Shown: positions 29,405-40,400 of the stretch, one piece after another
Position numbering within the stretch: position 1 is the stretch's first letter
Layout of the letters: every line of letters begins with the position of its first letter
Virus record (IMG/VR): IMGVR_UViG_3300036944_000712
Location: 1 to 41,321 of that record
Origin: a virus
Length of the DNA: 41,321 bases
Direction: 5' to 3' (one strand)
Translations under genes and position numbers: made by a program
Notes under the pieces: generated by a model
Databases searched by the model: none
The model's input: only the letters and a program-made list of their open reading frames with translations
What the model was told of the DNA's origin: nothing

Positions 29405-29800
29405 ATGAGCAGAACACAACGAGGTAGTAAGCGATCAGGTTATGATTATTGGTCGAAGCGTCCTTATAGTGGACGGGGTTATGGTTCAGTAGTTAAGAAG
29501 CTTTGTCACAGTGCAGAACGTATGCAGGAGAAAGAGATGCTACAAAACATTTTGAAAGACGAAGAGAATTTAGTTGAACATAAATCTATTGTTGTTTATC
29601 CTTTGTCAGATCATCGAGTCCTAGCTCTTGCTAAAAAGGAATGGGGCAGTAATGAATGTAATTGGTTACTGCAACACAATACGCATTACCACATACAAGG
29701 TGGTTGGTTCTGCCGACAAGGTGATCAACACTGGGAAGAATACGACCTTTCAGTTGGTAACTACGACGATTATTTAAAGGAACAAAGCAATGTCAATTAA
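29405..29800 (+). CDS. Hypothetical basic-tailed protein, 131 aa
   Basis: The first 34 residues (SRTQRGSKRSGYDYWSKRPY) are Arg/Lys/Gly/Tyr-rich and resemble the start of other small phage proteins of the form RKGKGPGYDYWSRRP; the function is unknown. The C-terminal half is rich in Trp and aromatic residues. AAGGACTACTT precedes the ATG. It overlaps the next gene by 11 bases. Confidence 0.7.
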   Translation: MSRTQRGSKRSGYDYWSKRPYSGRGYGSVVKKLCHSAERMQEKEMLQNILKDEENLVEHKSIVVYPLSDHRVLALAKKEWGSNECNWLLQHNTHYHIQGGWFCRQGDQHWEEYDLSVGNYDDYLKEQSNVN

Positions 29801-30092
29801 AGATGTAATCAAACTGAACGAAGACTATGGTTTACATGCAGATGATTTGAATTTAACACTCTGTCATCGACGCGTAAACACTACTGAAGGTAGTCCGTTC
29901 TTTGGTAAAGAAACTTATGTTGCAATTGGGTACTATGGTAATGTAGAATCTTTGCTGAAAGCTTTAGTTAACAAACGCATTATGCTTGAAGCCAAGCAAC
30001 AACAATCTTTAGAAGCTCTTGCTGCATCTGTTGACCAATATGTCAGTAAACTTCACAATGATCTTGTTAAGATTGTTGCAACATTACGCTAA
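29790..30092 (+). CDS. Hypothetical protein, 100 aa
   Basis: Alpha/beta protein with KLNEDYGLHADDLNLTL near the N-terminus, a GYYGNVESLLKALVNKR segment and a C-terminal helix. The Leu-Asn-Glu-Tyr-...GYYxNLExLL arrangement occurs in other phage hypothetical proteins of unknown role. Its ATG is inside the end of the preceding gene, so it is translationally coupled. Confidence 0.68.
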   Translation: MSIKDVIKLNEDYGLHADDLNLTLCHRRVNTTEGSPFFGKETYVAIGYYGNVESLLKALVNKRIMLEAKQQQSLEALAASVDQYVSKLHNDLVKIVATLR

Positions 30093-30114
30093 TTAATATC
30101 AAGGAGATATTTAT

Positions 30115-30285
30115 ATGCACGTATTAGCTAACAGCCCTGCACCTCTACCAGTGTGCATTCCTTTCCCTAAACCTATTCAAAACCCAGTTCTAGTTGAACT
30201 AGAAAAGGTTGTAATGGTGTTGAAGAAAGAAGGTGTTAAACCAGAAGTTATTCTTGCCGTTCGTGAGTTGGAGTTATATTCATGA
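30115..30285 (+). CDS. Pro-rich micro-protein, 56 aa
   Basis: Starts at ATG 30115 with AAGGAGATATTTAT before it. The product begins MHVLANSPAPLPVCIPFPKP, a Pro-rich hydrophobic N-terminus, followed by a Lys/Val/Glu helix (EKVVMVLKKEGVKPEVI). The stop overlaps the ATG of the 64-residue gene (ATGA). Too short for a longer-gene filter, but site and coupling support it. No family recognised. Confidence 0.64.
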   Translation: MHVLANSPAPLPVCIPFPKPIQNPVLVELEKVVMVLKKEGVKPEVILAVRELELYS

Positions 30286-30476
30286 AAAGTATTATGTTAG
30301 GAAGTCCATCGTTTCTAGTTGCCCTTGCTATGGCAGAAGTAATGCAACATGAACCAGAAAGACGATCTTCACCAATTAAGATTCCACGTTCTAAGTGTTA
30401 TTACGCATCTCATGCAGACATGCACCCTAATGATGATTGGCGCGGCAAAGGCAATAAGAAGCGGAAGTTAAAGTAA
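30282..30476 (+). CDS. Hypothetical protein, 64 aa
   Basis: Last gene of the plus-strand block. It starts at ATG 30282 coupled to the preceding gene. The N-terminus contains a short hydrophobic helix (PSFLVALAMAEVMQ) and the C-terminus is strongly basic (RGKGNKKRKLK). A small membrane-associated or nucleic-acid-binding peptide is possible. No family recognised. Confidence 0.65.
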   Translation: MKSIMLGSPSFLVALAMAEVMQHEPERRSSPIKIPRSKCYYASHADMHPNDDWRGKGNKKRKLK

Positions 30477-30487
30477 AGTCCAGACGT

Positions 30488-30510
30488 AAAAAAGAGAGCC
30501 GAAGCTCTCT
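30488..30510 (-). terminator. Rho-independent terminator of the late minus-strand unit
   Basis: Seven-base-pair stem AGAGAGC / GCTCTCT with a 4-base loop (30493-30510), followed on the minus strand by six U (30488-30493). It receives transcripts from the lysis and tail genes. Confidence 0.82.
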
Positions 30511-30519
30511 GAGGAAGGG

Positions 30520-30554
30520 GGAGGTGTAGAAATACATCTCCTTTCTTTGTTTTT
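30520..30554 (+). terminator. Rho-independent terminator of the plus-strand unit
   Basis: Nine-base-pair stem with one G-U pair and GAAA loop (30520-30528 with 30533-30541), followed by UUUCUUUGUUUUU. It faces the minus-strand terminator 10 bases away. Confidence 0.88.
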
Positions 30555-30568
30555 ATTATACCGCTTTA

Positions 30569-31117
30569 TTACTTTTCAATCTGGAAGTGAGGTTTATCAC
30601 AAAAGCTTTTCCAATCTCCACCCCAAGTAATTGTAACTTTCAATTCTTTAGCTGCTTGCTTCATTGCTTTAGCTACAGCGTCAAACTGTCCTTTCGAGTT
30701 GTTCCAATCAATCGTACCATTCTCTACAGGCGCTAAATCTACAGCTTGTCCAATCAAGTGTCGGCTGTTGAGGGTAGTTGTTTTACCTTGAGCAAGGTAC
30801 TTCTTCTGAGTCTCTAAGGTACGCATACCTTCAACAACCATGAAGCTGTACGGGCTGATTTCAATGGCTCTTTTAACAACCTGCACCAGTTTATCATCTA
30901 CCCCTGCTAAACGCGTCATATCGCGCTCTGAGAGCTTTCTGGCATCTGTTACAGGTGTCAATGCAGCATCCTGAACGACTTCTGTATCCAATCCAACAAA
31001 GATTGATAAATCTTCTACAGAAGCTCCACTGTTAAGAAGTCTTAGTAAGGCATCATATTGTTTCTGTGAGCTGCCAAGTTTGTTTCTTACATGATCAAAG
31101 ATTATTTTACTATTCAT
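30569..31117 (-). CDS. M15-family endolysin (peptidoglycan endopeptidase)
   Basis: 182 residues. The C-terminal domain from about residue 90 has the M15 zinc motif: SRHLIGQAVDL (His120, Asp127) and WGGDWKSFCDKPHFQI (Asp174, His177), as in L-alanyl-D-glutamate endopeptidases of the VanY/T5 Lys type. It cleaves the peptide bridge of murein and should be released through the holin encoded upstream. The N-terminal 55 residues are helical and could bind the wall, though I see no known motif. ATG 31117. No signal peptide. Confidence 0.88.
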   Translation of the reverse strand: MNSKIIFDHVRNKLGSSQKQYDALLRLLNSGASVEDLSIFVGLDTEVVQDAALTPVTDARKLSERDMTRLAGVDDKLVQVVKRAIEISPYSFMVVEGMRTLETQKKYLAQGKTTTLNSRHLIGQAVDLAPVENGTIDWNNSKGQFDAVAKAMKQAAKELKVTITWGGDWKSFCDKPHFQIEK

Positions 31118-31126
31118 TTGACTTCC

Positions 31127-31429
31127 TTATTTTTTAGTGTCAAGAGAAATGCCTAAGCGGTTGCCTACCCAAGTACTTACAAAGTGAGTACCTTTATAAC
31201 CAACCATACCACCAAGCAGAACTCCTGCACCTTCAGGGAAATTAAAGAAGCTTAGTAAGAACCAGATGCCGTATGCGAAGATACCGCACATACCAGCTTC
31301 TAACCAGTCAACCTTTCCGTTTGTCTTTGCTGTACGAAATACAGCCATTAGGACAGTCATAACAACCATCGAGATAACAACCCAATATTCTTGAGCTGTC
31401 TGCCATGTGTTATGTAAAAAATCTTCCAT
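31127..31429 (-). CDS. Holin
   Basis: 100 residues with membrane segments near residues 15-32 (YWVVISMVVMTVLMAVF), 45-62 (AGMCGIFAYGIWFLLSFF) and 66-83, and a Lys-tipped C-terminus. The combination KVDWLEAGMCG...GGMVGYKGTHF resembles phage holin family 3 proteins. It lies directly upstream of the endolysin and would form the inner-membrane lesion. The first residues MEDFLHNTW have little charge, so topology is uncertain. ATG 31429. Confidence 0.78.
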   Translation of the reverse strand: MEDFLHNTWQTAQEYWVVISMVVMTVLMAVFRTAKTNGKVDWLEAGMCGIFAYGIWFLLSFFNFPEGAGVLLGGMVGYKGTHFVSTWVGNRLGISLDTKK

Positions 31430-31446
31430 TTTAAATCCTTGTGTTA

Positions 31447-32841
31447 TTATCTGAAAAATAAGATGTTAGTAGAAGAGCTATCGACTGCCGCTACACCGTC
31501 TGGAGTTACTACAAGAATACCGCATGATGAAGCAGAGCGTGTAGATGTTGATTGGTTAGTTACCAGTTTTTCAATTACTTGACTACCTGAGCCACCTCCA
31601 CTTCCGTTTAAGATTGCTCCTGTACCTTGCAAAGCATAGTTACTGTCTGGTAGTGCAATAGCAAAGTTAACTGTAAAATCACCTACACCATTGTCTGTAA
31701 TACTTGCAATATTTCCACTTGCACGGATAAACAGATTTCGTGTAATGTTCCCTGAAGTTGTTAAACTTGAAGGGTTGTTGTAGGTAAATGTGTTAGCGTT
31801 AGCTACAGAAGTGATAGTAAAGCTTCCGCTTGTTGACGTACCAGATGTAGGGGATACATTGACTTGTTGACCAATTGCCATACCATGCGCAGTCATAGTC
31901 ACAGTTACAGTGTTACCTGATTGTGAGTAAGTACCTGTCAAAGGAATTGCATTAAAGTTCGCCCAAGCACGGCATCCGTAGAAAGGAGCTGTACCTGTAG
32001 AGTTTAAAGTTGCAGGATCAAGAGTCCCTTTCAATTTACCACTTGCAGTAATATCAGTGGCGTTTACGTTACCATTGATTTGTTGTGAACCATTGAAAGT
32101 GTTACCACCCGTAAGTACTGCGTTTGTAGAAGGATCACCAGCCTGTGCTGTTGTATCACCTACACGACAAATCCAAACACCGAATGCTGATACAGGACGG
32201 TTTTCATCTGCTGTTGGAACTACGTTAGACGCATTGAACACGAAACGAGGTGTTGTACCGTTGTAGACACTAGATTCACCAGTTAAACCACCGTCTTCTA
32301 CTGTGAATGCTCCAGTCGCAGTGTTGAACGCATTGAAAGCTGTGTATACAGTTGCCGTACCTGTGATGTTACGGATCGCGTCACCTAGTACAGTACCAGA
32401 AGCAGCGTAACCATCACCACGAAGTACAGGAGATTTAAGAGCACCCGCTGACTTACCATTCAGGTCAGGCATACGGAAGTTTGTTGATCCATCACCTGAA
32501 GAGTAGCTACTACGCACACCATTATTAGATAACCATAAAGTGTCGTTAACTAAGTTAAAGCTTGATTGGATTTTAGCCCATAAGATTGGATAAGTAGCAC
32601 GAGAAAGTAACTGTCCGTCCATAGCAACGTAACCAGTTTCAATACTTGCTCTTGCACCGTTATGCCATAAAGGACAACCAAGTGGTGTACCTGTTGAGGT
32701 AACTAAAATACCTCCTGCTGTAGCTCCATCATGCAAGATAAGAGCCTTACGTGTTGTATCTACTGTCACTTCACCAAGAGCACCAGTAAAGGCAACGTGC
32801 TGCGCCTGTGTACCGCGACGAAGTTGTAAGCGTTTAGCCAT
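31447..32841 (-). CDS. Tail fibre or receptor-binding protein with Mtd-like N-terminus
   Basis: 464 residues. The first 45 residues (LQLRRGTQAQHVAFTGALGE, then VTVDTTRKALILHDGATAGG) match the N-terminal domain of major-tropism-determinant and tail-fibre proteins. Next is a tail-collar-type region (GYVAMDGQLLSRATYPILWA). The middle is a Thr/Ser/Gly-rich beta segment and the C-terminus (GTAPFYGCRAWANFNAIP, FTVNFAIALPDSNYALQGTG) is a receptor-binding tip type found at phage fibre ends. It contacts the host surface. Position before holin and endolysin is typical of the end of a late operon. Confidence 0.8.
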   Translation of the reverse strand: MAKRLQLRRGTQAQHVAFTGALGEVTVDTTRKALILHDGATAGGILVTSTGTPLGCPLWHNGARASIETGYVAMDGQLLSRATYPILWAKIQSSFNLVNDTLWLSNNGVRSSYSSGDGSTNFRMPDLNGKSAGALKSPVLRGDGYAASGTVLGDAIRNITGTATVYTAFNAFNTATGAFTVEDGGLTGESSVYNGTTPRFVFNASNVVPTADENRPVSAFGVWICRVGDTTAQAGDPSTNAVLTGGNTFNGSQQINGNVNATDITASGKLKGTLDPATLNSTGTAPFYGCRAWANFNAIPLTGTYSQSGNTVTVTMTAHGMAIGQQVNVSPTSGTSTSGSFTITSVANANTFTYNNPSSLTTSGNITRNLFIRASGNIASITDNGVGDFTVNFAIALPDSNYALQGTGAILNGSGGGSGSQVIEKLVTNQSTSTRSASSCGILVVTPDGVAAVDSSSTNILFFR

Positions 32842-32853
32842 TGTTTATTCCTT

Positions 32854-33462
32854 TTAGTTTGTTATCACAGAGTCTGTAATAAGCCCATTGTCGATTGTTT
32901 CAGTAATATTTGTATCTGTGATCAACCCCATATCTTCATTTTGATAACAGACTTGATCTATGTAGGTGTAGCAACTATTCAATGCTGTAGTTACGTTCGC
33001 TGCTGCTAATGAAAAAGCTGAAGCTGAAGTATTGAAAGCTGCTAAAGCTTGTGTTCGGCTATGTGGAACTGGAAGAGCAGGGATGGTAGGATTGTTCGCG
33101 TCACTTGTTACACTTCCTACTTGTGCCAGTACAGCGTCAATGTAAGCTCCGACAGCTCCTGCATTTGCACTGTTAAGCTGTAAACCATTGTAAAGTACGT
33201 CAATGGAACTTACATACGTGACACCTGAACCTGTTGGGTTTGCTACGACTGTTACAGTTGGTTTGACAGGGTTTACATCATCCATCACACCGCAGTTGAA
33301 TCGGTTAGGAAATGCTGCATTGATATAAGCAGTCAAAGCATTGTATTCAGTTCGGAAAGTAGGTAATGCTTGTAAGTACAAAGCAGCTTGGTTAACGAAG
33401 TTTACTTGGTCACTGATCTTGGAAGGTGCAGGAGGTAAAGCTTTTACTGTTGGATATGGCAT
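32854..33462 (-). CDS. Tail-associated protein, 202 aa
   Basis: Ala/Asn/Thr-rich beta/helical protein without membrane segments, between the fibre gene and the carbohydrate-binding tail gene. Its C-terminal 28 residues hold a repeated GLITD...IT unit (EDMGLITDTNITETIDNGLI). Position suggests a minor tail or fibre-chaperone component. No family recognised. Confidence 0.7.
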   Translation of the reverse strand: MPYPTVKALPPAPSKISDQVNFVNQAALYLQALPTFRTEYNALTAYINAAFPNRFNCGVMDDVNPVKPTVTVVANPTGSGVTYVSSIDVLYNGLQLNSANAGAVGAYIDAVLAQVGSVTSDANNPTIPALPVPHSRTQALAAFNTSASAFSLAAANVTTALNSCYTYIDQVCYQNEDMGLITDTNITETIDNGLITDSVITN

Positions 33463-33463
33463 C

Positions 33464-34357
33464 TTAAACTAACCCCTCTACTCTTAAACTACATTTACTT
33501 ACTGTTGGGAAAGAAATTGTTGCTTTGAAATCATTGTAGAAACCAAAGACTACTAATTCTTCCATGTCTGGATTACCAATAAATACTGAAGGTATACTGT
33601 CAATCTCTGCAAAGTATCGTTGAACCTCCGCCAGTTTATAGTTATCAATGTCAATATCATATTCAGCAAACTTTGAGTTCTTCCGTTTAACGACTTTGAC
33701 ATTACCGAACTCGTCAATTTCTTTTCGGCTGTATGATTTGATCCCGATAGCTGTTCCATAGTTAGTTCTACCGATTACCATTTGTTGTCCGTAAATGACT
33801 TCACCAACCTCTGCCAGTGCAGCTCCAGAATCAATGTAAGCATCAATTGTGGCTGTAGGGTATGAAGGTAAGTCTAAAAATAAAGCTGAAATCTTCTTTA
33901 AGCCTACGGGAGCAAAGAAGTAGCTGTAATGGTCTACTACGTTATCGACGCTAGATAAGACCTGTGTTTGATCGTAAACTACACCTTGTACTGGATCGGT
34001 CATAACGATACGAACTGTAGCAGCATTGACGTTTAAGAAAACGATACTGTCTACTACTTGGCTTGGTGTTAGTCTAAAGTTAATACCACCGACTCTACTT
34101 GAAGAGTTCGAGATGATATTGTCAAACATTCTATATTTGTTGGTGTAACTGATTGGCATCCAATTTACTAAGTCCAGATCAGGAGGTGTTGTTTTATTCG
34201 TATGCCCTAGAACTGCTTCATAAATCTTGTGCTGATAAATAACTCTTGCTGCGATTGCGTAGGTTGCATTACTCACCCAAGCAGCGTATTCTGTTTCAGT
34301 AATGTTGCTGCTTGTTAGAATCGCATCGGTTGTTGTGATACTTTTAATAACTTTCAT
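33464..34357 (-). CDS. Carbohydrate-binding tail protein
   Basis: 297 residues. The N-terminal part (TEYAAWVSNATYAIAARVIY, QHKIYEAVLGHTNKTTPPDL) matches a CBM5/12-like chitin-binding type 3 module with its aromatic binding residues. The rest is beta-rich. Such modules occur in tail tip and baseplate proteins that bind host surface glycans. It lies between the tape measure and fibre genes, which supports a distal-tail place. ATG 34357. Confidence 0.74.
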   Translation of the reverse strand: MKVIKSITTTDAILTSSNITETEYAAWVSNATYAIAARVIYQHKIYEAVLGHTNKTTPPDLDLVNWMPISYTNKYRMFDNIISNSSSRVGGINFRLTPSQVVDSIVFLNVNAATVRIVMTDPVQGVVYDQTQVLSSVDNVVDHYSYFFAPVGLKKISALFLDLPSYPTATIDAYIDSGAALAEVGEVIYGQQMVIGRTNYGTAIGIKSYSRKEIDEFGNVKVVKRKNSKFAEYDIDIDNYKLAEVQRYFAEIDSIPSVFIGNPDMEELVVFGFYNDFKATISFPTVSKCSLRVEGLV

Positions 34358-34390
34358 CTGCTTTCCTTTGTAATTCTTACGTTAACAACT

Positions 34391-34428
34391 TTAAATAATG
34401 CAAGAGCACCACCGAAATGATGCCCTTG
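34391..34428 (-). terminator. Rho-independent terminator after the tape measure gene
   Basis: Eleven-base-pair stem with two G-U pairs (34418-34428 with 34401-34411, loop 34412-34417), followed on the minus strand by CAUUAUUU. The stem is a relative of that at 1459-1488. Without a U run it may only limit read-through to the downstream tail genes. Confidence 0.65.
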
Positions 34429-34434
34429 TTGATC

Positions 34435-37400
34435 TTATACGTTATGTACTTGAAGTGGTACGTCTGTTGCATCTTGTTCTACGTGAACATTCATACGATC
34501 TCCATAGTCCCAACGCTCTAATCTTCGTGCAGTGTCTTGTGTGTACTTGGCTACAGCAGTAATAGCTGTAATCATGTCTTCACGTAAAGCATCCAGTTTC
34601 GCATCGCTTGAACTATTTGTAGTTGCAATCACTTGGCTTGCTCCTGTTGTCCCGTTAGGTAATGCAAGAGAAGGAAGTGTTGTTGCTACAGGATCAGTCG
34701 TTGAACCATTTGCTGAAGAACCTAAAGATTTCTCTTGAAGGTCAGCTACCAGAGTAGCCATTGCTTGAACCCAAGCTAAGTCTTTGGCATAATCGTTACC
34801 TGTCACTGAGTATTGTTTGCTCAATGTCATTAAGTCTTTACCAAGAGTCAATAGCTTCTCAGCAGCAGCTTTATCACCTTGCAGTGCAAGCATAGACTGA
34901 GATTCAAACTCGTTACGAACGTAAGCTAAGTTAGACGGTTGATCTGTTTCACCTCTCGCTGCTCGTGCTTGTTCAGCTAGATCACGAAGAGATTGGACAA
35001 GAGCATTCAGATCACTGTTAGCATCTGCCATAGCGTCTTGAAGGTCGCTGAACTCAGGTGCAAGAGCGATGATTTGCCCGTACAGCTTTTGTCCTGCTTC
35101 AGTGCTAATGTCAATACCAGCTACTAAGTCGCGGAAAGCTTTCACATCGGAAGGAAGCTCTTTACCAAAGATTGCAAACTCTTTAGTAAGTCTACGTGTT
35201 AACTCAGCAACTTGTTCAGCAGGAGAAAGCATTTCAAAGTAAGCTTCTAAACCACTTTGTAAGCGTTCTAAACTACCAGCTCCTGCAAACATCGCAGAGG
35301 TTAAGTAGTCTCCATTTTTCCCAGTTGCAAAGATTGCATCTTGCAGATCACGCAATGTAAGTACGAAGTCAGTAATTTCACTTGCAGTTCCGTTGAAGCT
35401 GTTTACAAGATCATAGAACCCATCTTTAATGTTTTTGTTACCTTCCGATAATAAAACAGATTGACGGATGATCTCAGTAGCAACATCGCCTTGCTTGTTG
35501 ATTACATCATTGTATTTGATTGCTGATACATTAAGTCTATCGGTGTAAACCTTAGAAAGCTCAATGCTTGATGCTACACGCATAACAGTTTCGAAGTAAC
35601 CTTCACCTACTTTCTGGAAGCCTTCTAAACCTCCTAAAGCAGCTTGAGCCATCTTATCTGCTTCAGCTCCAAGAATCGCAGTTAGCTGTTCTTGAATCTG
35701 TTCACCACTTAAGCCTTGCAGGTTGATTCGTCCGATGTTCACGACGAAATCGTTAAGCTTAGTTGTTACTTCACTTAAATTCTGATCAAGGAGTGGAGCT
35801 GCATTTAAGATTGAATCATTCAGATTTTTAAACACTAAGGTAAATTGATCTGATAACTCTTGACTTGCTTTGGTGTACTGTGTGCTGTTCTTAGTGCTTG
35901 TTGTGATACCAAACTTTTTCTTCTTAGTTTCAATATCGACGTACTCGTTCAATCCAAAACCGTGATCTAAGATACCACTTAATGACTGAGCACCAGCGGC
36001 AAGACCTTGACCTTTGATTGTAGTTTTACTACCGAATAAACCACCTAAGAAGCTACCGATTGCTTTGTTCAATCCTAAGAAATCGCCAATACCTGCAAAG
36101 CCTGTGTTACCCGCTTTTTCAAGGTATGAACCATATTTATCAGAAGCGAACCCTTCTGTGACTCCACTTGCAAGAGATGTTCCTACACCTCCACGAACAA
36201 CCAGACTAGCTAGACCACCGATACTGTTTTCGATGTTTTGTAAAGACTTCAACATTGCAGAAGTAAGTGGTAGAGTCACATCACTGTTATCTGCCAAGAT
36301 TTCCATAGCATTCTTGATACTTTCAGACTGAGCTGTTGCATCACCGAATACTGTTCCTTTACCTTCGTTTGTTGGTTCGAAAGTTCCAGAGCTACTTCCA
36401 CCTGCAACACCACCTACTGCAATACCTAAACCAGCTACGATTGCTGCCATTGCTGCCATTCTTGCGAACGCAGTGTATGGATCACCTGAACCTTGATTTA
36501 AGACCGCTTCAGTACCTGTTGCTACGTTAACTGCCGCTTGAGATGCTACCTTCGCAGTTGCACCCATAATGAATGCCGCTGTTGATTTAACATATCCTCC
36601 AAGAGTCAATGCTAGGGTTTTAATTTGATCTTTCTTTTCCCAAAGAGCGAAAGCCATTTTACTAGCTTGGTACGCTTGTTCAAAGTTAGAGATTACTTTA
36701 TAACCTTTGCTTTCTTCTTTGAAGAGAGACTTAGCAAGTTTCAGACCTTGACCGAAGGCAATGTCGTTCGCTTTTTCTTTCTCTTTCACGTAGTCTTTTT
36801 CAAGATCACCTTGCTTCGCAGCTAGGTTTAACAGTTCCTTCTGTTTAGCAATATTATTGTCTAACCCTGCAAGTTCAGCTTCTGCTTCATACTGACGTTT
36901 TACTTCTTGAACTACTTTAAGGTTCTCAGCAATACTGTTAAGAGAAGAGATGTAGTTGTTAGCACCATCTAAAGCATCTTTGAAAGGATTACCGAAATCA
37001 CCAAACGCATCGAAGTTTACAGTTGAAAAATCACCTAGAGGTGTTTTCTTCTGTTCTTCTTTCTTAGCAGCAAAATCATCAAGAAGTTTTAAATGCTTCC
37101 GTTCGATTTCAAGTGCCTTAGCTTGTTCAGGAGTGATCGTAGTATACGTGTCTTTAATGTCACGAAGTACTTCACTTTCACCATTTAAGTATGAAAGCAT
37201 TTGTACTGCATTGTTTGCACGTTCTGTATCCATCGCTACTGAATCTTGCTTGATAAGAAGACTTGTAGCTAGGTGAAGAGACATACCTTTAGTTGATCCT
37301 GCAAGAGCAGCAGCGGCAAGATTTGAACGTGTGTAACCTTCTGATAGTGCTTTAGCAAGTAAAGCTCCTTCACGGTTAAGGTCGTTGATCTTGATTAGCG

Positions 37401-40400
37401 TTTCTTGAACGGCTGCATAAGCATCCGCTTGTTTCAACTGCTTGTCGTAAGCTGCATCAAGATCATCAAGATCAGTTTGCTTACCACTTAGTCCACGTAC
37501 TTTAGCTGATCTGATACGGAAAGTAGCAGCTTCTAAACTGTAACCTTGTACCAGTAACGCGTTGATAGCTTCTTGGTCAGCGATTTGTGAAGCCAGTGCA
37601 TAGTGTTGTTCATACGCTGCATTGGTCAATTGAAGTTCTGCTGCAATTTTACCTTTAGCATTGTTAGTGAATTTCGCTTCAACTAAAGATTTCGCTTCTT
37701 CAATGTTCAAGCCAAGTTTCATTAATTCTACTAAACGACCTTGAGCTTCTGCTTCTTCAGAGAGAGACTTCATGTACTCTGCTCGTGCTTCAACTTGATC
37801 TGATTGACGTTTAAGTTCTTTCAGTTCTTTCGCTTGTTCTAAGTTAGCACCGAAAGCGTTTTGATATTCCTTTTCACTTGCAATACGAGCAACTTCTACA
37901 TCTTCCGCTTGAGTTAACAAGTTGATATAAACTTGAAGTTCTTTTGCTTGATTCAGGTACTTATCTTTGTCTTTACGCTTCTTATTAGCAGCTTTATCAG
38001 CATCCTTGTCAGCTTTGTTCTGCGCTTTAGTGTAATCTGTTTGTGCTTGAGTTTCAGCTTCTACAGTTTTTAAAGCTTTCACATACTGGTCAGTTGCCGC
38101 AGCTTTACCTTTCAGAATGATTGTACCTTCTGATTGAGCTGCATTTAAAGCCTTTTGATACCCTGCCATTCCAGCAGTATCACCAGAAGCTACCGCAGTA
38201 TCGAAACCAGCTTGGTATTTCTTCTTACGTTGAGCAAGTGAAGATTCTTTAGCACCAAACTCTGATTCAAGTTGCGCTTGAAGTTTAGTTGCTGAAGTGA
38301 TTTCTAAACCATAAGCTTTAGCAAGGCGTGTAACTTCGTGAAGTTTTTTCGCTTGATCTTCTAAAGATTTAGTAAAGGCATTCACACCAACTTTAGCGAA
38401 CCCTGCTTTTTCTCCAGTGCTAGTTACTTCTTTACGCATTGCTGCGATCAGACCTTTAGATAGTCCAGCTTTTTCACCAGCTTCAAGTACAGCAGTAGCA
38501 AAGCCACGCGCTTGAACTTTAGATTCTTCTGATACATATCCAGCTTTAGCAACGGCTTGCATTAACTGTTCAACAGAGATTTCACCTGCTTTGTATGACA
38601 TAGCTAGAGCTGAGATTGATTTAGATTGTTCTTGTGTCATATCGTTGTGACGACTGATATTAAGAATATTTGCAATCAACTTGCTTTTGTTGTCATCATA
38701 AGCTTTAGTAAGCTCTTGTAGATTTGCTTTCTCACTATCAAGGATCGCTTCTTGTTTCACTTTGCCAAGCTCTTTATACTTGTCAATTGTCCCTTGAAGT
38801 GATTCACCTTCTTTACGGAAAGATTCTGCGGTTGCAGCGTTTGCTTTGTTGAAGAACAAGTATGCAGTTGTTGCTGCAACTACAGTAGCGATAAGACCAA
38901 CCCAACCTCCTAAGAAGGCAAAGGCAGTTTTCATCATTGTACCTGCTGTAGAGATCATTGTTCCAGCTTGTAGGGCTGCTGCTCCTAAGCGTTGTGTCAT
39001 GATCGTAGCAGCCGCTGCTGAGCGACTTACGCCCAATTGAGATGCTACTAAGGCTACGTTAGCTTTCGCTGCTTGCATTGCTCCTACAGCCGCTACAACG
39101 TAGCTTGCGAAGAGTTTACCACCGATTAAGTATGCTGTTACTTCAACAGCTTTACCTACACCTTCAATAATACCTTTATTGTCAGAGAACCATTGTTTAA
39201 CTGAAACACCGAAAGTCTTAGCGCCATCTGCTGCATTCATCATACCAGAAGCAAGGTTCATCATCTGAGCACCGAAGAACTGAGTGATTCCTGCACCTTC
39301 GTTGAACTCACCAATCATTACAGTGAATGAAGTTTTGATAGCGTTCGCACCTTGTTCTAAAGTGAAACCTAGCTTTTCATTCTCTGCACTAAGGTTTGCA
39401 TACTCTTTGATTAACGCTTTAGAGATTACTTCAGTTGTTAACATACCTGCTGAAGACATTTCTTTCAGCTTGCTTGCTGCAATACCAGAACCATCTGCGA
39501 TAGCTTTTAGGAATCGTGGAGATGCTTCAGAGATAGAACGGAACTCGTCCCCTGCTAATTTACCTGAAGCCATTGCTTGCGAGAACTGAAGTGTAGCACT
39601 TGCCGCTTCTGTTGCTGTAGCACCACCGATACGCATAGATTTACCGAATGCGTCAACTACAGTTGTTACTGCTGCTGTGTTAGCACCGATCTTTTGCATA
39701 GCTGGAGCAAGACGAGCGAATAGAGTAGAAGTTTCACGTAGACCTACGTTGTTGTTCATTGCATATTGAGCAAGCTTGTCATTAACCTGAGCTAATTCTG
39801 TTGCATCACTAATGTACAATCTCATACGGTTTTGAATAGAAGTATATTCATCGGCTGTCTTAACTAAGGCAACACCAAGATTAACTACCGCAGACATAAC
39901 CCCATAGATTACAGCAGACAATACAGCGTACTTGACAATACCACCGATTTGTGTGTTGAAGAAACCTTGTTGTCGTCCAGCCCCTTGAGCTGCGTTACCT
40001 AGAGCTGTTGTAGCTGCCTGAGCATCTAACAGAGCTTGTCTGTAACGGTTTACAGTATTTACATCTGCACCTGATAATTCTAACTTAGCAACTTTACCTG
40101 CATTCGTAGTATTTAAACCTTGAGCTTGGTAACGTGTTGTAGCCCGAACTAAATCAATTGCTTTTTGTTGTTGAGCTAACTTCGCTTTCTCTGCATCTTT
40201 AATACGTTGGATATTATCCATCTGTTGCTGATAATGCTTTTGTTCAGCAGATAAGCGTTTCTGACGCGCTTTCTCTTCATTCTCTAAAAGCTTTTGAGCT
40301 TGCTTGTTCTTAGCTGTTTGTTCTGCTTGAGCAAGAGCCATTTGTTTTTGATAATAGTCTTGAGCAGCTTTGAAGTTTTGTTGACGAGCTTTCTCTGCAT

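Noticed and set aside
34358-34434. Possible promoter after the tape measure terminator
   Set aside because: The terminator resembles the one at 1459-1488, which has a promoter, but no -10 box at proper spacing is visible here.
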